Assembly (NCBI GenBank): GCA_907164885.2 | Contig: OU015501.1 | Location: 20,858,631 to 20,922,630 of the forward strand | Length of the DNA: 64,000 nucleotides | Source: Dolomedes plantarius | Lineage: Eukaryota; Arthropoda; Arachnida; Araneae; Dolomedidae | Direction of reading: 5' to 3' | In this document: one piece after another, positions 21,601-32,279 of the stretch | Numbering within the stretch: position 1 is the first letter of the stretch | Layout of the letters: every line of letters begins with the position of its first letter | Notes under the pieces: model-generated | What the model saw: only the letters and a program-made list of their open reading frames with translations | What the model was told of the DNA's origin: nothing | Databases searched by the model: none | Made by a program: the position numbers and the translations under genes

Positions 21601-23152
21601 TTTGAAACCCTACCATTCGAGACCAGAATTGATTAATTTTCTAGATTGTAGCGAAGCTGTTGAACAACCAGAGCTTTACATTGATTTCCCAAGCATGGAG
21701 TCAAATCCCAATATTTTTAATTTTGCTGAAATTGTCCAAGAGAGTCAGTTGGAGAAAAGATTGGAATCCTGTCAAATTCAGCAGTTGCAGGATCTTTTAT
21801 TAAAATATTCTAAAGCCTTTTCTAATAAACCTGGTATGACACATCTGGTTGAACATGACATAGAATTAATAGATGATAAATCGGTAAGAGCAAAACCATA
21901 TCGAATGTCTCCCAGACAGACTGAAATTTTGAGATGCGAAATTGAAAAGATGTTGCAATATAAAGTCATTGAGGTTGGAGTATCTGATTACACATCTCCC
22001 ATGATCCTTGTAGAGGTTCCAGGCAGAGATCCAAGACCATGCATTGACTATCGCAGGCTAAATGAAGTCACAAAGACTGAATATTTTCCTCTCCCAAACA
22101 TCGAAGAAAGAGTAGAACTTGTTTCTTCGGCGAAATTCATTACTGTCCTAGACCTTGCCAAGGGGTACTGGCAGATACCTCTCAGTCAAAGATCGCAAAA
22201 ACTGGCGGCATTTGTTACCAGTTTTGGAAGTTATCGTCCTTTACGAATGCCATTCGGGCTAAAGAATGCCCCGTACTTTTTTAGCAAAATGATGGCTGAA
22301 TTATTGCAAGGGTGTGAAGAATTCGCCGTGCCATATTTAGATGATGTAGCAATTTTTTCTAGTGATTGGGAAGATCACGTTAAACATTTAGATAAAGTCC
22401 TAAACAGAATTTCAAAATCAAAATTAACAATTAAACCTTCAAAGTGTATGTTTGCACAAGAATTTGTCAAATATTTGGGACACTATATTGGACAGAACCA
22501 AAGAAGACCTGCCGAGTTAAAAGTCCAGGCTATCAAACAGTTTCCAGCTCCATCTACTAAAACTGAAATACGAGCTTTCCTTGGGTTAGCCGGCTATTAT
22601 CGCCGATATATTCCCATGTTTTCGGTAATTGCTGCACCTTTAACTGAAGCTTTGAAAGAAAAAAATAAAAGAGGGTGTATAAATTGGTCGCCAGAGTGTG
22701 AGTCTGCTTTTCACGAATTAAAAAGGATTCTTAGTTGTCAACCAGTCTTATATACACCTGATTTTAGTCGAGAATTTTTACTTCAAACCGATGCTTCCGA
22801 TTTAGGAATGGGAATCGTTCTTTCTCAGGTGGACGACCAAGGAGAAGAACATCCAGTGCTGTTTCTCAGTAAGAAATTCTCTGAAACGGAAAGACGTTAT
22901 TCTACCACTGAGAAGGAATGTGCCGCTATCGTTTGGGCGGTAAAGAAACTGCATTGTTATCTTGATGGACAAAAATTCAAAATTCAAACCGACCACAATC
23001 CATTAGTGTGGCTCAGTACAAATGCCAGCTCAAACCCCAGATTAATGCATTGGGCATTAGGACTTCAACCATACAATTATGAAGTAGTGCATCGTCGAGG
23101 AACTTTACACAAAAATGCTGATAGCCTTAGCCGTGTTCCATGGCCAGATTAA
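18686..23152 (+). CDS. Gag-Pol polyprotein, order Gag-PR-INT-RT-RNase H
   Basis: 1,488 aa from the ATG at 18686 (MAFLGRGKKEDLK). The frame is open 10 codons further upstream but has no ATG there. Residues 1-45 resemble a SAP-like helical motif. Residues 67-100 are about three copies of an 11-residue charged repeat (REFEEKK core), likely coiled coil. Residues about 140-295 are capsid, and about 208-295 resemble the SCAN domain. A CCHC knuckle is at 363-376. Protease has DSG at 419-421. Integrase has an HHCC finger (H639 to C678) and catalytic D708, D767, E802, followed by a GPY/F-like WTGPG segment. Reverse transcriptase has D1156 and YLDD at 1217-1220. RNase H has D1369, E1411 and D1436. All key residues are present, and Gag and Pol are fused without a frameshift. 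It would copy the element's RNA into DNA in Gag particles and integrate it. Integrase before RT marks the Gmr1-like group. Confidence 0.95.
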   Translation: MAFLGRGKKEDLKLLAEELGLEVRAEFKIADIKNLIIESKNYEEDFVMEQLTVILDSRKEREEERKRREEREFEEKKKREEREFEEKKKREEREFEEQKRRKENEFELEKLRLGTVARPVSSESSRSKVDLRQLIQRFDEKESDISLYLQLFERQAEWAQIESVDWVSHLLGLLPYHVTELIAREPAEDAKKYEHVKNLLLKRFKLSPEKFRQKFVKHQRGAESTWGDYVYELENYCREWVKGLGISTFEQLLKLMVTDQLKRRVPVEIRDHFIDEWMEIISPSDLASKLDAYENVRGNVRKKNNLNKTEERFAPKSKQKFASDSRDKLENNTQARAEGQQRIEQPRWPKRDEIFEKRRRPQCYECGSYQHIRPQCHKLKKIPESAASVNRIGGGEDEFLLPYTTMGQVNGFDMPILRDSGASIDIVCQKYITPNMFTGEHVWVQQPLDLAPTCLPLAEVKLVGDFGIVITKAAVIRDELDQGRYLLGNRTASLLNDMKEQNVLPCQLNAMQTRRQKQLQRELEEKEEATTELESATVHQEDSELDKNQSFLPCIKEDDPSLSLLKVDKETFAIAQKQCKDLQPLCEKAGETSSADTSKEIYIVKGNLLLKRKFDKTGKQRLLLIIPVEYRERLKALCHEGTSAHLGVTKTKDILARHFFWPKCFQEVENYVRSCDACQRAGKPNDKKKAPMKIVPVIQEVFSKINVDACGPLPVTPTGKKYIITAMCLSSKYPDAVAVTDISSVSVVDALLQIFSRMGFPKEIQCDQGTSFMSALTTEFLTRFGIKIAHSSVYHPQSNPIERFHRTIKRILRVLCLDAAPDWEQHIHSALFALRTVTHESTGFTPAELVHGKNLRTPLTLLYESWLHPPEVENTVVEYVFELLNRLKRCQDLAVEKMEEVQSKRKTWYDKNAVKREFKEGDLVLILATNKTNKLAVQWTGPGTILSKISDTNYIVSTPNKKETSQIYHVNLLKPYHSRPELINFLDCSEAVEQPELYIDFPSMESNPNIFNFAEIVQESQLEKRLESCQIQQLQDLLLKYSKAFSNKPGMTHLVEHDIELIDDKSVRAKPYRMSPRQTEILRCEIEKMLQYKVIEVGVSDYTSPMILVEVPGRDPRPCIDYRRLNEVTKTEYFPLPNIEERVELVSSAKFITVLDLAKGYWQIPLSQRSQKLAAFVTSFGSYRPLRMPFGLKNAPYFFSKMMAELLQGCEEFAVPYLDDVAIFSSDWEDHVKHLDKVLNRISKSKLTIKPSKCMFAQEFVKYLGHYIGQNQRRPAELKVQAIKQFPAPSTKTEIRAFLGLAGYYRRYIPMFSVIAAPLTEALKEKNKRGCINWSPECESAFHELKRILSCQPVLYTPDFSREFLLQTDASDLGMGIVLSQVDDQGEEHPVLFLSKKFSETERRYSTTEKECAAIVWAVKKLHCYLDGQKFKIQTDHNPLVWLSTNASSNPRLMHWALGLQPYNYEVVHRRGTLHKNADSLSRVPWPD

Positions 23153-23521
23153 ACGAAAAAAAAATCCTTTCTCACTGTTTAATTTTGTTTATTTTATGAA
23201 GTTTATTTTTGCAAAGACTGTTCGTTTTGCTTGTTTTTGTTTGCCTAAGAAAAGAAATAGTAGAAAAGGAAGGTTTCTGTTGTAAACAATATTAAACTAT
23301 TGTACTAATTCCATAATAATTTCTTCCTGTTATTAGTATATGTTGAATTTTGTGTTATGTATGATTTCTATTACTTATAGCATTTAAGGTATATTAAGTT
23401 TATGTATTGCCACTGTAACTTTCAGCCTTGGCACTGCACTGTTTTCTTTCGCTGTGTTTTGTTTTTCCCTACCTTTTCTCGCAGAACAACCTGCTCGAAA
23501 AGTCCTCGGGGAGGAGAGGAG
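23153..23521 (+). other. 3' non-coding region and polypurine tract
   Basis: About 355 bp of AT-rich sequence follows the stop. The polypurine tract GGGGAGGAGAGGAG occupies 23508-23521, one base before the 3' LTR, and would prime plus-strand synthesis. There is no env-like ORF. Confidence 0.85.
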
Positions 23522-23522
23522 T

Positions 23523-23812
23523 TGTACCGTACTATATCTCACCCCCAAAAAGTCTGCGTGTTAAGTCCCCCGAGCTGTTTCTAAGCGCATGCGCCAAGAA
23601 GAAAAGAATTGGTGGGGAGAAGGTCATTACCCTCGTGTGAGAGGGGAGACGCTTGAGAGATGTTTTTGAGTGTGGTTATGTGTTTTACTTCTTGTATATA
23701 ATTCTGTTGTATATAGTGTGTGTGTGTTCTGTGCCGTAAATAAAGTTAAGAAAACGCTACCTGATGTCTTTTATAAAGTGAAAGTGTGATTTATTGGCCA
23801 AGTTACGGTACA
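23523..23812 (+). repeat. 3' LTR of the Gmr1-like element
   Basis: 290 bp, beginning TGTACC and ending GGTACA, with AATAAA at 23739-23744. It aligns with the 5' LTR throughout. The GCGA target duplication follows at 23813-23816. Confidence 0.95.
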
Positions 23813-23897
23813 GCGATAAAGTACTAATTTTTGTATATCGCAATAGATTTTACTTTGCGCATAACTGAATCCCACCAGATTTACTCCTTTAGAAAGA

Positions 23898-24059
23898 GGC
23901 CGGTCGATGGCCCAACGGCTAGGGCGCTGGTATTCGGTACTAGTCTGTGGTTTCGAGTCCCACCATTGGCATGGATGTTTGTAGCCGTTCGGAATCGGCT
24001 TTAATCAGTAGCCCTCGTGTAGCAATAAAATGACCGCAGCGTTCTCAACCAAACAACTA
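23898..24059 (+). mobile_element. tRNA-derived SINE
   Basis: The head has TGGCCCAACGGCTAG (A-box-like) and GGTTTCGAGTCCC (B-box). A unique body of about 85 bp follows, containing AGCAATAAAATGACC. The 9-bp repeat TTAGAAAGA flanks it (23889-23897 and 24060-24068). The body differs from the SINEs at 1588 and 27009, so it is a separate family. It lies only 80 bp from the retrotransposon. Confidence 0.8.
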
Positions 24060-24068
24060 TTAGAAAGA

Positions 24069-26435
24069 TAACATTTCATCTCCGATTGTTCTAAAACTTG
24101 CCCCAGGTATAAATTATGGCAATTCTACATCCTCCCCGTTCATTAATGGACCATACATAACTTATACCATACCAAATTTAGCATTAATATTTGCCCAACC
24201 TTAATTAACTTCATTACTAGGAGAACTTTTTATGTACGTCCATTTAAAAAAAAATTTTATTTAAACCTCTCGAAATACTTGTTTATTGAAATCGACAAAT
24301 CTTGCATTGTCTTGCAAATAGCATCATTTTCTTGATTTAGTTCGGTTTCGATGTCGTACCACTGATTACACTAGAATGATAAAATCTTAAAGCGTGAAGC
24401 CCACTCAAAGCCTAATTCCTTACTCAGTTTTAGTTACATGGCCGCTGCCTCACTCATTAGTTACTTCTATTAGACGCCTGATAAGTAACTATAAAGAAAT
24501 ATCCCTTTTATCATCCACAGAGACAAACAGTCTTCATCTATCTATCTCTATATCTCTGTCACCCACAATCTGTCCCTTTTTTATTGCCTTTCTTCCCTAT
24601 GATAAAAGCAGTGCAGGTGTGCTATTTTGGAAGGTCCAGATCTGACCATCTTGACTTTTCTCTGGCAAAGTATACACTTCCTTTGTCTTACAGAGCTTTG
24701 AGATAGGCCCTGCCTAAATAAGCTCCTGAGTATGACAACTTACATGACTGATTATTTGAAAAACAGCCGAACTCTGAATTGTCATCACAAATTAAAAGGA
24801 AGGGAAATTTCTGGATCAAAATATTGTAGTGCTGAGAATTTGAGAAGCCATTTTGCCATTTTGTAAACATTTCATATTCTTAGTTAATAAAGATATCTGT
24901 GGTTAATTTAGGCACGTAGTAGTTGTATTTAAAGTTGTTACGTATGTGTGAGTTTCATGTTCTCAAGGAAAATAAATTGAGAGTGTTAACAAAAATTTAA
25001 AAGAATACGATTATTGAAATAAACAAAATGTTGAAAAGACTCAAACATGCACGTTAAGAACAACTTAAGAACAAAAAAAAAGTACTAAAAAAACGTTGTC
25101 GATACTTGACCATAACATGAATCTGACAATTTAGCAAAAATGAACTACTAAACCTTAATCCTACACACCCAACGTGAGCATTTACTCGGACGATGGAAAT
25201 CAAATTATTGCTTTCTCTCATATATGTTCATCTCGGTCAAAGTGAAGATCCAGTGTTTCTGAAACGATAACGTGATAGCTATATGATAGGGAGTCTGACC
25301 AGCATAGATATTATACATGGTGTTTGAATTGCTTTCACGCGTGTGTCTGTGTGCGTATGTAAATGACTTTTAACTACCGAAATCTTCAAACGTTTTTATT
25401 CTCTTTTGTTTGCTATAATATTTGCAAGCAAGTTTGATTTTTTTGAAAATATTCAAATTCATTATTCTGCAAATTTTTTAACAACTTAAATTAAAAACAT
25501 TTTTTTATGTTAAGGTAGGTTTTGTTGCTATTTTTATACCATTTTTCGTTTAAATTTTCGACGTATTTTTTCTACACAGACGCAAAAGAAATAGAATATT
25601 GAAATGTTTAAAGTTTTTTAATCCGATTTCCCTTCGTCTAGAACATTTAATTGCATTGTGAAATGACAAAAGTCTCATTAATTACCTGAAATTAGCGCAA
25701 TTAATGAAGTGTTTCTATTAATTTTTTTTAAGTTTATCAGTTTTTTGATGGAAATAATTTTTAAGCTTTATTTTGGCTAGACTGATTTTCAATGTGAATT
25801 AGAAATTAACTTTGGATGTTACTTGTAGTTTCTGTATATAATGTATCTTTTAATATTAAACAGTTACAAAATTATTTTGGCATGCTTGTATTAATTCTTT
25901 TTATTAGTAAGAAATTTCATTTACGGTATTTTTAAGAAATGTTTCTGTGATAAACTTCTTATTACTATTGATTTGTGACTTTTGAATTCAGGTGTATATG
26001 AACTGTTACACTCCCAAGGATATTTTGTTGGTAGTATTAGGATCTGAAAGGCCCACATCTGTTTATGAACAAGTCCCATTCCTCAATATCTATTCTAAAT
26101 TAAAGTGTTGAAATTTTAATGGCCCTAGAAGTTGAGAATGAATTAGCGTCCATATATTAGGCATTATTATATTAGGCTTTAAGTGTGTAACTGCTTGAAG
26201 AAAACCAGAAGTGTTAGAATGGATAAAGGTATATTTTCTAAGTCCATATGACCATAGAAGTTAACTTGAGAAGTTCCATAAACGTAGAAGCATCCCTAAT
26301 TCCTAACTGAGGACATCTTGGTGTAGGAAAATGGAAAACACACTCAAGAATTGGTCTGTATACTTCAGCATTGCTAAATGGTATATTAAGAAAAAGATCG
26401 GAGAAAAATTAAGAAATTAATTTTTTTCTAACATT
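24069..26435. other. AT-rich stretch, no supported gene
   Basis: An 83-codon frame at 24394-24645 (+) has no domain. I see no RNA gene or repeat. Confidence 0.4.
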
Positions 26436-26658
26436 CGCTCACTCCTTTCAACAACGCCATATCTCAAAAAACATGATTTTTCAGGAGAGCGATTTTAAAG
26501 TTTAAAAGTAGAATAAAACGTCTACTCTCTAGAGGCTAAATATTGCGTCGTGAGATATAACGACCTTACATGGATACTACTCTTAAAGGGCATTCTGAAA
26601 ACAGGTATAACTAAAAATCGCTGATTTCTGAGATATGACATTGTTGAAGAAGTGAGCG
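26436..26658. mobile_element. Short inverted-repeat MITE
   Basis: The left arm CGCTCACTCCTTTCAACAA, then CATATCTCA, is mirrored at 26612-26658 (TGAGATATG, then TTGTTGAAGAAGTGAGCG). Arms are about 47 bp with scattered mismatches around a centre of about 130 bp. There is no coding capacity and no clear target duplication. Confidence 0.65.
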
Positions 26659-27008
26659 ATTTAGGAATAAGGAACTCTCAAAATGTCTTAACATTTTTGA
26701 TAAATCAAGAAAGAATTATCCGTAAGGAAGATTTTGACTGACTTCAGCTTATTTTGTTTTTTATGCTTAATTTACTTGCATTTCATTGTGCTCCTTTCGT
26801 TTCATGGCGTACATCCTGCCGAAGATTATAAAACAGTTTGCAATAAAGAGTTTTCAGTTCTTTATCAATCTTAATACTTTGCATATTCTTTCTTGGGAAT
26901 ATGGAAAATATAGTCAGGAGAACGGGATAGTTCATTTCTAAATTAGTTACCTGGATCTTTGTAGAATCTGACAATGTTTATTTTCTCAACTTTCACATAG
27001 CTGTACAG

Positions 27009-27224
27009 GCCCCCTACATGGTGTAGTGGTTAGTTTCGTGAGCTTCTACTCAGTGGGCTTAGGTTCAAATCCTGAGTCAGGCTTGGTCGTTACCGTGTTG
27101 TCCCTTCATAGGGAGTAATGCTGGCTCACTAAAATAGTGCTCCCATAATAAAGTAACCAGCAAGACTTCGCACTGTAAAACAAAAGGCGAATGTTTCACG
27201 ATAGAGCCTCCGCGTTGAAAAAAA
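27009..27224 (+). mobile_element. tRNA-derived SINE
   Basis: A head with TGGTGTAGTGGTTAG (A-box) and GGTTCAAATCC (B-box, 27062-27072) is followed by the core shared with the SINE at 1588 (27100-27157) and an A-run. An exact 12-bp duplication ATAGCTGTACAG flanks it (26997-27008 and 27225-27236), which proves retroposition. Confidence 0.93.
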
Positions 27225-27236
27225 ATAGCTGTACAG

Positions 27237-28188
27237 TAAAAAATATGAAATTAATGCTTTTGGCACTATAACTCTCGGGCAATAATAGTTATAGTACAAT
27301 AAAAAAATGGACTTTATTGATTCATTAGTCACCATTACGCTTTGAGCTGCATTAATAAACTTCTTTATGAAAAAGCTATATATATAAACCTCTTTTCCGT
27401 CTTTGTTCCCGTTTCCAACCTGAAATAGTGCAGTTGCTAAGGGCTAATGAATTTTTCAAATGAAATCTTTTGCTAGATCCGAAATATTGAAGGTTAAGTG
27501 TATTAAACTCTGCTATAGCTCGTCAATCAAAAGGAATGCAATTTTCTTAAGAGCCTGCGAAACGTTGATAATAGACTTAGAAGTGGTTTTAAGTTACTAC
27601 ACTAAACTACGCCGAAACTAATGAAATTTTATGTCACTTTCCCTAAGGTTGGCTTTGGGCAAGAAAGTGTAAGTCAGGTCACTCAGGTAGCAAAAATAAA
27701 AAAAACAAATTTCACGAATGAGCGATTTCGGACTTAACAAAACAACAATTTGCAAGCAATTTTGTCAGTTATTTGCCATTGTATTATTACTGTTATTACG
27801 AGTAAGCTTCGCTGAAAGAGCATGTTAGGTTCTTCCCGTTTAATTTTTTTATTAGCGGCAATCATGCGTGTCAATAATAAATCCACCTACGTTGTCGATC
27901 TCAACGAAGCCCGCCTCCATTATCTAAATCTAAGTAGAAGCCATACTGTCTAGGCTACTGGTTCTAAAATTTATAATAGTTTTTAAAAGTTTTTTCCGTC
28001 TAAAATAGAAATATTTTCATAACCTCTGTTTTCAGTAATCGGTTTTAAACAGGAAACTAAAAAAATGTTGCTTCTTATCTTTTTTTTTCTTTTTTACTTT
28101 AAAACTGTTGTATTATTTTATTTAGTAAAAGCTATTTCACAAAACTGGAACACCTTGTTTTCTTTTAAAAAGCAATTTTATAGGCATT
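27237..28188. other. AT-rich stretch, no supported gene
   Basis: I see nothing I can support. Confidence 0.4.
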
Positions 28189-29457
28189 TACGAAGGTCCT
28201 CTGGTAAGTCCGTACGAGAAGAATGGAAACATTTTTTTCCCCTATATAATCTCCAATAGGGTCGATATATTTGGTCCAACGATTTTTAAGCTTTATCTCC
28301 TCCTTAAAATAAGGATTATCCAACTCTTCAAAATAAGCGGTTGCTTCTCTAATCACTTCGGAATTTGGTGCGCATTTCTGCTCCGTAAGACTTTTTTTTA
28401 ATATTTGACAACAACTTGTAGTCCAAGTTGGAGCTAAATCTGGAGAATACGTAGGGTAGGAAACAATTTTGTAGCGTAATTCTAACAGTTTTGCTGCCGT
28501 AATCGTTGATGAATGAACCCGAGAATTGTCAGTATCGAAATGCAACCATTTTTTCCCCGTTAAATGTGGCTTTTTTTGTATTAATTTCACTATTTAAACA
28601 ATCTGGTAAGTATGCATAGTACTCTCCTGGGATTTTTTTGGCTTTTTTCAACAAGTAAATAAATATAGCATGGGAGTCCCCTAAAACAGTAGACATAACT
28701 TTTCTTGCTCATGGAATCATTTTTGGTGTAGGTTCACTCGCTTCAATTCACTGTTTCGAGTTCTTTCGATTCTGGGTAGTAGTGATATATCCATGCTTAA
28801 TCAACTGTTACCAGACGACGCAAAAATTGAAATGGATCTCTCAGAAATAGGTCTATATAGTGCTTCGAAATGTTCAGTCGTTCACATTTATGATAGTTTT
28901 GACGATGCAAGCGTAGCACCAACCTTGCTAACAGTATTCTCATCCAAATATTCATGCTCAAAATGTACTCCCTGTGAGACGCCAACAGCCTCAGAAATCT
29001 CACGCACTTGGAATCTTCAATTCATCATCTCTATATGGTGAATTTTTTTAATAATGTCTGACGTAGTATCAACTGACAGGAGTACCAAAACTTTAAGCTT
29101 CCCATGTGCTCATTCGACCACAATGAAAATCAATATACCACTTGTAAATCATTCGACTTGTAAATCAAGTGATGCTGAAGACTCATCATAATATTTATCA
29201 AGCCTGGATTTACTTTCTGCAGTCGTTTAGCTCTTTAAAAATGTTTTACCAACACGTGGAACTATCTTCACTCTACTGTGTGAGCAGTAACGAGAGCTGA
29301 CTGGTGAAAACGGCTGTCAATCACATACTAAGCGTCGAATCTGTTTAAAATTTGGTATCCAAGTCTTTGAAGCAGGGTAAATATGAGAGCGACAACAATT
29401 TCAGGGCAGTGGCGTTATTTCTCATATTTTAAATGGATTTATCAAACGACCCTCGTA
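28189..29457 (-). mobile_element. Full-length but dead mariner element
   Basis: Terminal inverted repeats of about 23 bp lie at 28189-28211 (TACGAAGGTCCTCTGGTAAG start) and 29435-29457 (minus strand TACGAGGGTCGTTTGATAAA). Both ends are at TA, the mariner target. At 1,269 bp the length is normal for the family. The transposase is on the minus strand and is listed separately. Confidence 0.88.
28225..29330 (-). pseudogene. Mariner transposase, degenerate
   Basis: Reading 29330 to 28225 on the minus strand, pieces in different frames give KVREISEAVG-like helix-turn-helix sequence near 29000 and RRLVTVD at about 28800, with the first catalytic Asp. The expected DETW reads D, stop, A, W. LHFDTDNSRVHSS follows, with the second Asp, then YSPDLAP. 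A frame change falls just at the third catalytic Asp: DYKLL is readable only in another frame. The C-terminal part (about 28225-28590) is open. Several stops and frameshifts make it non-functional. The normal enzyme would cut and paste the element at TA. Confidence 0.85.
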
Positions 29458-29754
29458 TAAGTATTCAGTAGTTATTTGGTAGTTGATAAATGCATAATTG
29501 TTTCTTTGCCTCAGTATTTGAAGTTCCGTGTTCAGTATTTGACACTTTGATTCTTGATGTTCTACATCTTGTTGATTTCGGACTGAAGTATTTTTCCTAT
29601 CCTGCTGTCGAAGATAGATTTTACATTTTCCTCGATAGTCCTTCATAAATATTTCTTACAAAAGGCTTGAAAACGTATCCAAACCCTTTCTTTTGATGAG
29701 CCAACCGGAGGAAATCCAGTAAACTTTTGTTTTCATGAGTATTTTTTCGCAATT
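29458..29754. other. Spacer between mariner and MITE
   Basis: A 74-codon frame at 29422-29646 (-) has no domain. I see nothing else. Confidence 0.4.
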
Positions 29755-30077
29755 ATGCTTACTCCTCACCAACGGCGACGGAGACCAAAATCGAGTATCT
29801 TCGTTGTTGCGCATGCGTATTACAAACAAATTTTCACTACCCGTTCGTCTCCGTCTCTGGTCTCTGCGGTTTTAAGTTGGAAAAAGTTCAACTTTTCACT
29901 CTGCCGCCGTGCTCGACAGCCAATCAGAATAGAAAGAGAAGATTATGTGCCTGCGCAAATTAATTGCCTCTTCTTCCCGTCTCCGAGCCTTTTGAAGGCT
30001 TTTATGACAGCCTCGGAGACAGGTGGCAAAATGTGTCTGTCTTTCGTTGCTGTCGCCGTTGGTATGGAGTAAGCATT
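29755..30077. mobile_element. GC-rich MITE with ~27-bp terminal inverted repeats
   Basis: The left end ATGCTTACTCCTCACCAACG, then GCGACGG, is mirrored by CGCCGTTGGTATGGAGTAAG at the right end. An internal hairpin (GTCTCCGAG with CTCGGAGAC, about 29979-30020) is present. The element is clearly richer in GC than its flanks. Frames of 105 (+) and 60 (-) codons are only its shadows. The superfamily is unknown. Confidence 0.75.
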
Positions 30078-32279
30078 AGAGTCGAAATCTAGCGAGCACT
30101 GAAAGCACACAGTCCTCCTCTCCAAACGAGATACTTTAGAGGATCCCTACATTCAGTTTTATGTTTTGAGTTCATAATTAGAAAACTACATTAATAAACG
30201 ACTTTTAAAAATTTCTTTTAATAACTGTCAAAATTATAATTTTCAAATTTTGTGATTTCGCTAGAAAGTCTGTCACTAAAATAAAAGATAATTATAAAAG
30301 TTATATATGAGTATATAATTTTTTTTTCTAGCTGTGCAATGTTGTTTCTTTGCAATAATATCCAGGAATGCCAGGTCCAATATTTGACATATCGATTTCC
30401 GAGTCATGCGCTACATTCAGTCGATTTCATTGTTTACTTTTTCTATAAAACATAACAGAGTTCATTAACGATAGTAAACTACACTACAGATAAATGCCGA
30501 AATATTTATAGCAATTGTTAATAAGTGCTACAGTTAATCCACAAAATTCAAAGCACTGTTTTCTTTGAAAGCCTTCATACGATAACTATTAATTTATTTC
30601 CTGTTCTTTAAAGCTAGATTTTTTGTTTGTTATTGGTCAGTGAATTATTTTGTTTCGTGAATATTTTTTTCAAATTTTTATAAGTCTTTCATTCTGCGTT
30701 TAAGATACTGTTTGATGAAAGACCTTTTCTCTGGTGGACCGAATCTAGCGAATAATTTAATTCGTGAATTTTTTTAAAGTTTGACTATATTAGCTATAAA
30801 AACAACTTTATTTGTTCGAACTGCACTTTTGCGTCATCGAACTAAAAAGTTCAATGACGCAAAAGTTGGAAAGCTTAAAATTTTTGCTTACACATTTTTG
30901 TTACTATTTTCATAGCATTTTTCAACTGCTAATGAAATGAAACACGTTTGTAATTTCCGTCTACACCTAGTTTCATTAAGAATTCTCGTGGGTGTCTTAT
31001 GTCAATAACATTCTTTATAAAAGTGTTGGAGTTAATACATTTTTTACTTGATTAAATTAAAATCTGTCGATGAAATGTAGAAATTCAGTGGGCAAAATAA
31101 GTTTCACTTTAGTATTTGAAAACAGAAATACGTAATAAGAAATGCTATTAACAGAAAAATAACTTTTGCGTGGGAAGAAATTTATCACTAGTGAATTTTT
31201 TTTGCGATAAATTCGAATCTGAAAGAAGCATCTTTTAAAAGAACTCATGATTTTTAAATAAACGTTGCGTTGGTGTTTATTTTGCAATTAACATTTAGTC
31301 AGTTTTCTATTACGAGGCAGAATTGCAATTACCCAGTTGATTTGCAATTTGATCAACACTCTTGAAAATGAGAACGTTGGGAAGAAATTATTTTAAAAAT
31401 TGAATTTTTGAAAAGATGTTTCTGTAGGATAGTTAATTTTTGTAGTTTTGCTCCCACTGTAATAGAATTACGGATTGTACGGTAGATGGGACATTAATAA
31501 GGACAGTATTATGCTTTTATTCCGTATATTTTGGCACAAATGTATATATATTTATTTACAAATTTATAATCTTTTAACTCAGACTATTGTTTCAAAGGGC
31601 TATCCCGGTGTCCATTTAACAAACTATCTTGCAAGGTTACTTCTGAATAAGATAAAAGTATTATGCAACAGATATACCATTTAAATTTTATAAATTGTAG
31701 TTTCTGTAACCTTTCTCGAATCTAAATTATAGGTCTCTTACTGTTGAACTTTTCTTCATATATATTTATAAAATTTAAAATACAAAAATTGGTACTTTTG
31801 ATATGTGGAATGATGCAAAAATATTTTTTATATTTACTCTAGTATTTTTCATTAAGTGTGTATGTTTATTCTATTTTGTACTCACACTTTCTACTCTTGT
31901 TGATGTGAAATGCCACTGTGAAATGCCACATAATAATAAAATTGTGCGGTCGGGTGACCCCCGTCAGGAACGAAGTTCCTTACGTTCTTTTTTCAACTCT
32001 AAATGTGATTTAATATGTAGATTTCTATTGATTATATTAGTGTATTTTTGTCACTCCAAAAAGCACAGCCCTCTTTTATTCAACCAACTATCTCTCTCTC
32101 TCTCTATTTTATTAAAATTAAAAATTTTAATATATAAATTAATTATTTTGATTTAGATGTTACCTAGCATAATTTTTAATCGGATTAATTTTATTATTTA
32201 ATCACCAACAAAAATAAATTAATGACACAATATAAATCCCATGTTAATTAAAACAATAACAAACAATAAATAAGTTTAA
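30078..32279. other. AT-rich stretch, no supported gene
   Basis: It contains one long hairpin (listed) and, at 31948-31984, a GC-richer patch with a GGAACGAAGTTCC hairpin that recalls Helitron 3' ends but lacks a terminal CTRR. Frames such as 31803-32156 (+) are hydrophobic and unconvincing. Confidence 0.4.
30826..30865. repeat. 40-bp hairpin
   Basis: CTTTTGCGTCATCGAACT pairs with AGTTCAATGACGCAAAAG with one mismatch and a 4-base A loop. The function is unknown. Confidence 0.9.

Larger units (their letters stand above)
17382..23816 (+). mobile_element. Complete Gmr1-like Ty3/gypsy LTR retrotransposon with its GCGA target duplication
   Basis: Two near-identical LTRs (17386-17672 and 23523-23812) bound a leader of about 1 kb, one 1,488-codon Gag-Pol ORF and a 370-bp 3' region. 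The 4-bp duplication GCGA is at 17382-17385 and 23813-23816. The LTRs begin TGTACC and end GGTACA, and a polypurine tract precedes the 3' LTR. The pol order is protease, integrase, reverse transcriptase, RNase H, as in the Gmr1-like group and not the usual gypsy order. No envelope-type ORF exists downstream. The reading frame is intact and the LTRs are very similar, so it looks young and potentially active. Confidence 0.95.

Noticed and set aside
29755..30125. Frames of 105 codons (+) and 60 codons (-) as genes
   Set aside because: Both lie inside a MITE with terminal inverted repeats.
31948..31990. Helitron 3' end (GGAACGAAGTTCC hairpin)
   Set aside because: No CTRR terminus follows at the expected distance.
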